Shown: piece after piece, positions 36,247-46,300 of the stretch | Layout of the letters: the number at the start of each line of letters is the position of its first letter | How positions within the stretch are numbered: the stretch's first letter is position 1 | Assembly (NCBI GenBank): GCA_013396635.1 | Contig: WBMW01003931.1 | Location: 177,651 to 241,650 of the forward strand | From: Penelope pileata | Taxonomy: Eukaryota > Chordata > Aves > Galliformes > Cracidae | Length of the DNA: 64,000 bases | Direction: 5' to 3' | Made by a program: the position numbers and the translations under genes | Notes under the pieces: generated by a model | What the model saw: the letters and a program-made list of their open reading frames with translations, nothing else | What the model was told of the DNA's origin: nothing | Database searches by the model: none

Positions 36247-37539
36247 AAATGCTTTAATTTTAGAAAGGAAAATCAGTGATTTTGCTTCAATTTAAAGGAA
36301 TCATTTCAATAGTCAATACATTTGCAAAAGGCGTCAGTTATCTGGTTAGCTTTGAAATTAAAAGCGTGCCCAGTTTAATTGTCTGTTCCATCTTGCCTAA
36401 TGAAATTAGTGTTGTTTCTGCTCTGCTTGGAAAATGGGATAGCATTTCTCATTTTCTAAATTTTTCACAGCATGTCACCCAGTTATTTGTCATTCTATTG
36501 CAGGAGCAACTCAACCACTAGGACCCTGTGGGATAAAATGTTTTAGAAAAGAAAAAATCAATTCAAAACTCTGTTTAGGATTAACATGGAAGTGCCATAG
36601 TTTCTGCTGCTTCCAATCACCCATGGGTAACTGCAGAATAACTGCCTGCCACATTAAACTCCTAGCCTGTTTGGATCCAGTCAGAAATGATGATATGTTC
36701 AGCTTTCTCTTTTTGCTTGTTTGTTTGCTTGCTTTTGCTTTAACTTGTTACTTGGGGTTTGTTCCATTTTAGTTCACGAAAGATCTGTCTGATTTTGTAT
36801 TTCACTTATGTCCCCTACACAGAGCAGAATTGTACAGAACGCTTAAAGCTAATATAGATAAATCAGGCATATTATGTCACCAAAGTCTTGTAGAGAGCCT
36901 GTTTGGTCATTAGCTATAATTATACAGCAGAACATAAGATATCAGTCTACGCAGAGAAAATACTGTTTGGAATTCACAGTAAATTGTCTTGTAATGTTTT
37001 TCTTTGCATTAAAGCCAGAACAGTAGGAGGGTGTTTTGTCTAAAAATGATGTACCTACTGCAGTCAGAGCAGTGATATACTTGGTTTTGGAGCTGGAGGG
37101 ATGTTTTTCCTGTTAATGACAGCATCAGACTCTGAACTGAGTAAACATAAACAATACAAGTGAATGGTGATTCGGAAATGAAGAAAGGATGTGCTTGGGC
37201 AGGAGGAAATAGTGAGCAGAGAAATAGAAGAACCAGATTTGCCATTTTCCCCCACTACTGTAAAAGCTAGGAGAGTTTGAGGATGCAGATTACACTTCTC
37301 TGACAGAAGCACAACCTTCTTAACCCTGACTCATGTTTTGCAACTGGAGCCAGGAAATAAAGAGCAGTCTCTTACCAGAACATGCGTGTGTGTTTCACAC
37401 ATCTATTATGTGGTGTCAGAAGAAAACTGCATTTGTCACCATGTAATAAACGTGTGAGACAAAAAGGGAGCAAAATATAATTGAAAGGAACTTGGCAGAG
37501 AATCTGAAGTGGTAAATGCAAGGCTTCCACATTTTCCAG

Positions 37540-37552
37540 AAAGTAGGTGGCA
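37540..37552 (+). promoter_or_regulatory. CTCF-like motif 1.3 kb after the KCNJ6 exon
   Basis: AAAGTAGGTGGCA matches the CTCF core at 11 of 13 positions; only the two leading C are missing. Orientation is the same as for the candidates at 12058 and 40805. Confidence 0.3.
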
Positions 37553-37768
37553 CTGAAGAGAAATCAAGGAGATGAAATGTTTAGTGTTTCTGATACATGC
37601 AGTAGGCACAAAGGTATCAAACATCTGCATCACTTTTGGATGAGAAGATGAGGAAATTGCTGTTTGTTAGCTGAAACTGTTCTGAAATTTCTGAACTGCA
37701 GCTAAATGATCTTCACATCCCAAAGAGCAGAGGATATTTTCAAGTTTACTGAAAATCATGTTTTCCAA

Positions 37769-37795
37769 GGGGTAGTGGTGGGGGGGGAGGGGGGG
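37769..37795 (+). repeat. G-rich tract, possible G-quadruplex
   Basis: GGGG, a seven-base spacer, G8, A, G7. Four runs of three or more G with short loops satisfy the usual quadruplex pattern. It ends five bases before mariner copy 2. Confidence 0.7.
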
Positions 37796-37800
37796 AAATG

Positions 37801-38301
37801 GTTGGGCTGTTCCAAAAGTAATGCCTCCTATTTCATTATGTTGGTCCATGACACCAGCGGTTCCATTTTGTTGCCATGTCACAGATGGCAGCAGAGGGGA
37901 GGTCTGACCAAATGGCATCTGATGTCGAAGTGTGGATGAAGCGAAGGTGTGGAATTTATTTCCTCCATACAGAAAAAATTGCACCCATTGACATTCATCA
38001 ACACTTGCTGAACATTGATGGACACCAAACAGTGGCTCTGAGCACAGAGAGGCAGTGGGTGGTGCATTTCAGCAGCCACAACAGTGACAGTGGGTCACGT
38101 CTGCTAGTGCAGATTTTTACGAGCACAGCATGCCAGCTCTTGATCATTGCTAGCAAAAATACACAGCTCGTGGTGGTGATTGTGTTGAAAAACAGCATTT
38201 TGTAGCTGAGAATTTGCCCTAACAAAGTGTTATTGTGCTCTTTGTATCTGTCTAGTTTCCATGGAAATAAATAAGAGGCATTACTTTCAGAGTGATCTAC
38301 A
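37801..38301 (+). mobile_element. Galluhop-type mariner, internally deleted copy (501 bp)
   Basis: The left end GTTGGGCTGTTCCAAAAGTA and the inverted right end TGTAGATCACTCTGAAAGTA are imperfect terminal repeats, both continuing to TGCCTC. TA follows at 38302-38303; the left flank is TG, probably a mutated TA. The + strand encodes the transposase N-terminus from about 37916 (MASDVEVWMKRRCGIYFLHT, then IDIHQHLLNIDG, TVALSTERQWVVHFSS), a helix-turn-helix region. After a deletion, and in another frame, it encodes the C-terminal GGDCVEKQHFVAENL. The catalytic core is absent. It shares ends and both coding remnants with copy 1 but has a different deletion point. Confidence 0.88.
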
Positions 38302-38303
38302 TA

Positions 38304-41300
38304 AAAAGGCACTCCACTGAAACTATATATTAGATCAGAAGGCAGTATACTCAGTGTACTTCTGCAGTGCATCGAATGTAGCCTTGTTGTCTTAAGCTTT
38401 GGAGTTTTCACTATTTAATTCCTACTTCCTCTTAACCTCTGCACACTTATGCAGCCCTCTATGTTCTCCTTTGCTGCTTTGATATTGATCCCATCTTCCA
38501 CTCAGTCATTATCAGCTCTCACCAGAGAGGGCTGTCTCTCAGACTGCTTGGGCTGGCAAAGTTATGTTAAAATTCTAGAAGAAGCCTGGAAGAAGTCCAT
38601 AATAGTAGAAAGACTGGATGCTGTGATTTGAAAACCTACTGAAGCTACCAAGGATAAAGGTATTACTCTGCCACTGGTAATGGTAATAACTGGTAATAGC
38701 TACAATGGCAGCAACATTTACCATTTTCAGCTGCTCCATTTAATTCTGTTGGAGACAGCTTTTTAGCATGCAGCTGCCTGAGATATGAGAGGAGGGCGTC
38801 ATATAATGCCAATTTTGGCATAAGGAATATTAATGTCATTATTACTAGTACAATTTCTAAAACATGTTTGTATGACAGTCACTTGTTTTGAGCTTTGTCC
38901 GCTTTGGGTTACCTCTGCTGAAGGTGCAACCAGGTCAACTCTCTGCTAAAAGTAGACATTTTCCTATTTTTTTCCTTTACAGATATTTTGCATTTATATA
39001 CTTGGAAATACTGAAAGAAAATTTAGGCCATCATATATTCACTTTTCCTTCGTACACCAAATGTAGAGTGAGAGCAGCAAGAGAACTTGCTTATTGCTGA
39101 AACGTCCAGCACATCACCTGTCATACCTTCCAACATTGCTCAAAGTCATGAAATACAAAAATATTAAAGATTAAGTTAAGAAACTGTGGCTTTAGCTACA
39201 GCAACATCGTCATTCAGTATCACTTTGCATGCATCAATCACAGATGGATATGATTACCTTACGTTGTTCGTCAGAAAAGTCACTCCCAAATCTGATCACA
39301 TGAGAACAATCCTTTCTGAATTTTCAGAGCTTCTCTACTTCACTATATTTATCCCTTTAATGAGAAGTAACACAGTGCAAAATGCTAAGTATAAATATTT
39401 GCTATTATTTATATTAATTATTGTTATTATTCTGTTTAAAGTTTTATTGAGCAAATAATATCATCTTATACTTACATAGTAGTTTCCACCTTAAGGGATC
39501 CAAAAGTACAGCTACTTCTAGTATGAAACACAACTGCTTATGTAGTGTCTTGTAAACTCTGTGCTAGACATTATGAGAGGAAATGAAGAATAATGCATCT
39601 CATGAAAGGAAATGGGAATAATTAACCAAACCAAAATTTAGAAGAAAGATCAAATCAAGGGCACCCTAATTCCCCTTGGAAGCATCACCACACTGAGATA
39701 CAAAACGGAGTAGATATGTCTCTGCCAAGGCAGATTCCAAAATATCAGCCAAAAAAATGTCACTACACCTTCGCTATTCACATTCATTCTACCATGAAGA
39801 TTACTTTGAGGGCAGAAGCATCACCAAGACATTTCCAACAAGACATGGTGTCAATCTAACTCCGTCATATTGTATCAGCAAGAACTCAAAATAACACTGG
39901 TTTTGAAAACATATTATGGATCATTTCAATATGCAGTTTTCCTTATTTGTTTACTCAAAAAATCCCTCTGGTTTCAAAGGACAACACTCTTGCAAAGATC
40001 TGCTCCCATGGCTTTCCTGATACCAATGCACATCTCTCAAGCACCCAAAAAAGCAGTGGTGGGTGAGTGTTTCTGGATTTGTTCTGTAGTACTCACAGCT
40101 GACGTTACTGCAGCCCCCACCGTGAGGGTTGGTGACTCAGCTGAAGAAGCAGAACCTCCTGCTTCTCATTTTGGAGGGCCATGCTTCTGCTCCTTGTGGA
40201 TATGAGGTGAGGTCAGCTCTGCACAGCCCTGCACTGTGAACTACATCAGGCCGCTGTGAAGTAAATGACGAGCCTTTAGGATCAAGTGGCAAAAGTCCAA
40301 CCAGATATCGCCCTATCTAAAGGATATATCAATTATTTCCAGCTTTTACAGCCCCTTTTCCATTTCCCACTCCGCTAACTGCAGGTAAGAGTGCAAGTAA
40401 GAAGCAAGAATACTAACTCAGCAAGAACTAAAATAACACCCACCTTTAACAGGGAAGTGGTTTCTGAGGCACTTCTGCATCTTTTAGTGTCAGAATATGG
40501 CTATGGCATTGAAACAACAGGGTTCTGGCATCTCTCCCCTTCTTATGGGAGACCTGCAACACTAAATGCAAATCTACTAACAGGAAAGAACAAGAACAAG
40601 AGGGAAAGAGAAGTTTCCCAAACAGCCCATAGCTTTGCTGTTACTGTGGTTTCTGAATTGCAAACAACATGGTTCAAATCCCTCCTCTAAAGCTGCATTA
40701 AATTACAAAAAATAAAGAACCTTTTTCAACTCAGGAAAGTATTCTAAAGGTTTTCAACCTACTTTAGCCAGCAAGACTGTCAAGTGTGGTGAAGTTGTGT
40801 CTGGCCAGTAGGGTGCACCAGATGACACTCTGGGAATTCCCTCTGCCTAAAAATAAAACATGAAAAATGAAACAGTAAGGGGAAAAAAAAAAAAAAAATC
40901 AGCACATTTATAACTGTCAAAAAAATAAGCTACAAAGCTAGGCATATAACTTTAGGTTCATACGGGTAATTTTACAAATAAATTTGTAACAGGGTGCATT
41001 TATAATTCTGACACACAGGCTGCTTGAGAGTAGCATTTGCAGAACAGCTTATACGTATGTAAACAAACACGCTTGCCAGCTGTGGAAAATGTGTTCAGAA
41101 AACAATAAAATGTTCACATAGGTGCTTATTTATACAGTAAACGATGCTATCAACTAGGCAAATATTGTATAAAGCTGTTCCCACTCTTCACTACAGCCCC
41201 TCTGACTGATTTATTGTCTTTTTGCTTTCACCCTACTGAATTGTCATATTTACCCCTTATCCTTTCCCAATTCTTACAAATATCTCCCTTTGATATTTAT

Positions 41301-42877
41301 GTTAGCAGTTCCAGTCTTTCAAAACATCTCAGCAGACCTTACTCTCTCTTTCCAAATAAGCCTTGCTCGGGTTACAGTTTTTCACCAGAATTTTTAATGC
41401 TCTTCAAAGAAGAGATGTTTATGCTCTCAAATTACTTCTTAAGGGGATGTAGATGAAAGCAAAAAAAGGGATCAGGATTTCTCACACCCAAGTGTTTCTG
41501 CAAGGCAACTGATTAAAGTAGATTAGATTGTTGTGCTCCAGGATGTACATTGACTGACATGCAATTTAAACAGGGTTAAGAATAAATGACTTCTATTCTA
41601 AGCTGTATCATCACCATTTCAGGAATGGTCAGAATACAACAGCTCCCCAGCCCTTAGGTTGAATTTCTTTTTCTTTCTGTCTCAACATCTCTTGGTTCTA
41701 GGTGCTAGACTTAGACCCCTAAGTTCACCTACCCCTCTACCTGATTTCCCTACTATTTTGCCAGCAATCTCTTTCACTTATGTTCCTTGTCCTCCTTTGC
41801 ATTTTTTTAAACTGTAACAATGCATTTCATTGTTCTTAATTTTAACACAGAAAATTAGGGTTATTAGCATAAATTATTGTGGTCATGAGGTGAAGTTCTG
41901 AATGTTGGCAAAGAAAATCACTCTAATTTTATTGCAAAGTTTCTTTCAGAAAGCTTACTGAAAGAGGTGGAAAAGATTAAAACCATTTGGTGAAGGAAAA
42001 TATATGACTTAAATGGAGCAGTTACAGTTTCACAGTACCAGTCAAAACAATATGCAAAACGGCAAGAAATCAGAGAGCAAAGTTCATGAGAAAGACGAGA
42101 AATGCTAGCTAAACTAAAATTTTGGAGTAAGTGTCTATATCGATTTCAGGGATGGTGGGGAAAAGGAATTACACATTTTGTTGGACAGCTTCATCTTCTG
42201 AATAATGACACTCTACAAACATTTTAAACAGTGTTTGGTAATAACCTACTATCCATCTTTTATACCTTTCTCACCAATACATTGCTTAGCTCTCCACAAC
42301 AGCAGCTGTTCCCTCACCCCTAAGTCTTTAGATATTCAAATTCAAGCAGTAACTCAGATGCTAAAAAGTAAGCTCCCTAAAAGACAGGTTTGAGACCCTA
42401 CTGTATTTGAAACGTGATAATAAAAATCCTTGTAGCTGATTAGACATCAAAAAAATCTGGTTTGAACACAAACAAACCTTTCAGTAGAAGAGCTTCATTT
42501 TGCACATTGTACCCTTGCGAACTGCGTTAGGGCACAGAAAAAAGGCACTTCCAAATTCTGTGCATGCCTCCATAGACCTCCACTGTCAGCATTGCTCCTT
42601 TCCTAGCCCAGTGGCAAGCAGAGATAGATGCCCACAATTTTTTCTCATCATTCCTTCTGACTTGCAGGCCTACACATATTATCCTTTGCAGTAATCATGA
42701 TCTTCATGGCCAGAGGAATCACAGGATCACAAAGCTGTTGTGTAACACTGGCCCTGCTGCTGCTGCATCCCCAGCAGAAGGGCAATTAACACTGATGTGT
42801 CCAGCAAAGCTTCAAACAACAGTGTATTCCAACAATTTAATAGAGAAGCAAGACACCTGCAAATCCATCCAGATGTG
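38304..42877. other. Intronic DNA without a recognised gene
   Basis: About 4.6 kb of AT-rich intron. It contains ATT-rich low-complexity sequence at 39400-39435, a strong CTCF-like motif at 40805-40817 and an A16-type run near 40885. Open frames here are short with no domain. Confidence 0.5.
40805..40817 (+). promoter_or_regulatory. CTCF-like motif
   Basis: CCAGTAGGGTGCA fits the CTCF core CCASYAGRKGGCR at 12 of 13 positions (T for G at position 10). It is the best of the three candidates in the window. Function is unproven. Confidence 0.4.
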
Positions 42878-43375
42878 GAGTCCTCAGCACAGGAGATACA
42901 TGGACCTGTTGGAGCATGTCCAAAGGAGGGCCACAAAAATGATCCAGGGGATGCAACATCTCCCCTAAAAGGAAGGGCTGAGAGCTGGGGCTGTTCAGCC
43001 TGGAGAAGAGAAGGCTCCGAGGTAACCTGATAGCTGCCTTTCAGTATCTAAAAGGGGGCTACAAGAAAGAGGGGGACAGACTCTTTAGCAGGATCTGTGG
43101 TGATAGGACAAGGAGAAATGGTTTCAAACTAAAAGAGGGGAGATTTAGGCTGGATTTAAGGAAAGGTTTTTTACAGTAAAGATGATGAAGCACAGGAACA
43201 GGTTGCCCAGCGATGTGGGGGATGCCCTGGAGTCATTCAAGGTCAGGCTGGATGGGGCTCTGAGCACCCTCATCTGGCTGTAGATGTCCTTGTTCATTGT
43301 AGGGGAGCTGGACTAGATTACCTTTAAAGGTCCTTTCCAACTCAAACAGTTCTATGATTCTATTTTATGATTCTA
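42878..43375 (+). mobile_element. CR1 LINE fragment, about 500 bp, with 3' end
   Basis: On the + strand it runs from the end of ORF2 (encoding VQRRATKMIQG, then CTGGAGAAGAGAAGGCTCCG in the DNA) through the 3' UTR to TTCCAACTCAAACAGTTCTA and the repeats TGATTCTATTTTATGATTCT. It is 5'-truncated. Numerous small changes and a stop soon after VQRRATKMIQGMQHLP show it is a dead copy. Confidence 0.96.
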
Positions 43376-46300
43376 AGATGCTGTGGAATTCCTGGGTCTC
43401 CAGACTCAGCACAGACACCAAAGAATGACTGTGCGTTACTCAAGGCACCAAGAAAGCAGATGATGAGCTGCACTGTGCAGCGTTTGATGTCCCCTATGTC
43501 CACAGTCTTGACCACAATGCTTTGCAGAACAAAAGGGATGATGCTAGACAAAGAGCACAGCAGACATTTATCCAGGCCAGAGCATTCCCAAAGCAGAATT
43601 AGCTCACTGAACATCTCCCCTCTTCCAAAGTGGAGATACTATTTCTGAACACTCCTGAGAACTGCTTCAGGACCATGAAGAAAGAGCCTTTTGCATTTCC
43701 AAGCAAATTTGAAGACAATGGCTATTAATATGTTCTTGTTCAGATTGTCCATTTGGTCTTGGAATGGTGTAAATGAACAGCCAGCATGGAAGCAGCTGAT
43801 TGGGAGAAGAAAAAAATGTAACTATCATTTCTAATTTTAGAGTTCTGCTTTTGATCATCTGAAGCAGTCATCAGCCTCAAGAGGAAGGCTGCTGAGCACC
43901 ATGATGAAATCCTAGGCACACACTGATTTGAGTCAGGGCAGTATCTCAACCCTGAAACTTTTGCTGGAATGAACTGATTCTTTCATGTTGATTACCTTGT
44001 TCTCTTGTGTTTGATCTCCAGATATGAAGCATACTTAAGTACCCTGCAGATCAAAACCTTGGGAAATACTTTTGGCAAGGTCTGTTCTTGGCTATAACTC
44101 CAAAAGATCTTTTCACTTTTCCCTTAGGTGCCTATTTACTTCCAGCTGTATAATATTGTTTCCTCCTGTTCAGTCTCACTGAATTGTAACAAAGGATAAA
44201 TGTTTCATTACATTTTCTGATAATAAGACCTCTCTAAATTTGCAGATATTTATATCAATTCCTGAAGAACATGAGCAGATAAATAGGTTATTCACCTTCA
44301 ACAGTAAGTTTTTACAAAATTGAATAGAGTAGTAACTGTAAAGTCCCAAAAGACTGATTGACAAGCATGCTTGATTTTGAGAAAAAAAAAAACATTTCTT
44401 CCTTTGTCACCCTGTATGACTGCCAAGCAACCCACGTTCCTCTTGTACCTCTCCTCCCCTCTCCAGACCTACTGTGTTGGTAAAAGAGATGGAAAGAGAG
44501 AAAATATCTTCTGGGAACAATGGCAGCCACTGTAACAAATGTGAAAGGCAGCAAAAGGTCGTGTGATCAGCCCTGTGGTTTTGCTTGCTCACTCATTCCC
44601 GACATTCCCAAGAGAATTAGAGAAAAAAAAATCTCAAAATTTTCCAAGATATCTGTTCTTCCTGATTTGGACAAATTTCATTTGTTGAGATTTCTATGGA
44701 ATGGAAGACTTTTGTTTAAAAAGATAGGATTTTAATAAAAATAGGATTATTGAATTGTAGATATTCCATTCTTACAACTCATTCAAATGAAGACACTTGA
44801 TTTAACGAAACACTCGAAACATGAAAACAAATCGAAAATCAAAGTGATCAATAAAAGAAGTTTTCAGTGGTTATCAGAAACCTTTTTAAGATTTCTGTGA
44901 GATTATAAAATTTTAGTTAGAGACAATATTCAGAGGGAATATTTGGATCAGCTCTGCTGATCAGAAATAAATAGTGGGAAAGGTAACACACACTCCAGGG
45001 GATTTCCTGTCCTGCAAAGGATGCCAGGTTGTAGCTTCCCAAACTCCTCCCGGCAGTTTAATGCCACAAAGCCAGGGACTGTACAAATAGGTTCCCAAGA
45101 CAGAACTGATCGCACTTTATCTCATGCCTTGGAGGCTAGAGGAAGGCAGTGACACGCAGTTTTGATAATGTGAGTGCAGGCTTCTGACATAGCACGGGAA
45201 GGGGGCAGTACTGCTGTGTCCTCTGCCTCAGGACTGCTCACAGCACTGGCCAGAGTTAATACGGGAGCCAAAGCCCCGGGGATTTGTCACTGGATTTATA
45301 CCTGTTAGTAAAAAGAGCTGGAAGAGGCCAATGTGTCCATGACATCACCAAAGTCATGGTGAGAATAAAAGAGAAAAAAGACAACATGAGGAAGGAAGCT
45401 GTCAAGCACCACTGCCTACCTCAGCCCTCAGGTGCAGGTTTCCCAGGGAGGTGAATGGGCTCAGATTCACACATACAATGAATGTTGCTGACCACACTAA
45501 ACTCACTGAAGTAAAATGAATAAAAGCCTCTGCAGATGCAGTGCTAAGCAATTCATTAAACTACAGCTCTTAGCAAAAGCTGCTGTTCTCTCATGTTACC
45601 ATTTTAATAATTGTGTTTTATACACCTGAAAGCTGGGTAAGGAGTATGAGCTCATTGCTGGGGGCAGGCAGGAAGACAACCAATGCAATCAAACTTTGGT
45701 ACAGGAGGTACAAGGGAACATCTTGAACTTGTGAGGCAGCACTTGATCAAACAACTGGTCTTTGAAGAGTGCACTAACTCACAGCTTTCCCTCTTTATCC
45801 TGGATGTTCTTTCATTCTCCTGGCCACACTCACGTTTTTCATCTTCCTGCACCTCTAGACAGTGAGATAGGTTGAGATGAGCATTAAACATTGCTGCAAC
45901 TGCCTGTCTCTCTCTCCACTGGACAGGCTTTGTATGATTCAAGCGGGCTATACAAAACCTACCTACCAGCAATTGCTCAGTTAATATTGCTGCTATTATT
46001 ATCACCATTGCTATCGTCACAGCAGATAGCCTTGTATTTTGCAACAGTGCCAAGCAGTTTAAGATTTGTCTTTGGGTGGAGCCCTAAGGCACATCAGGGT
46101 TGACGTCTTTTTTTCCACCTTTCTGACTGATGCAGACTAGTGTGAACTGAAGAGACAGGAGCTTACCACTAAAGGAGAAAAATCAATCTGACTATGGCAG
46201 AGGTGCCAGGTGCCACCATAGCAAAAAAAGATTTAAGACTCAGCCAGACCAATTAAACTGTGCTGGCACTTTTTTTTGACTAGACATAAGGTTCAATTTC

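Larger units (their letters stand above)
36247..37800. other. Start of the downstream KCNJ6 intron, no other gene
   Basis: Directly after the exon the frame stays open in the intron for 25 codons, to a TAA at 36293-36295. Polyadenylation-type hexamers occur at 37008-37013 (ATTAAA) and 37356-37361 (AATAAA), so a short transcript ending in the intron is conceivable. A CTCF-like motif is at 37540-37552 and a G-rich tract at 37769-37795. I see no separate coding exon. Confidence 0.5.

Noticed and set aside
42715..42877. Extending the + strand CR1 upstream because of an ATCACAGGATCACAAAG stretch
   Set aside because: The resemblance to CR1 ends is too short and in the wrong orientation for one element; clear CR1 similarity begins near 42878.
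45652..46053. 133-codon minus-strand ORF with a hydrophobic stretch resembling a signal or membrane segment
   Set aside because: No cysteine or domain pattern that I recognise, no splice or promoter context; the hydrophobic part comes from low-complexity TTATTAT-like DNA on the other strand.
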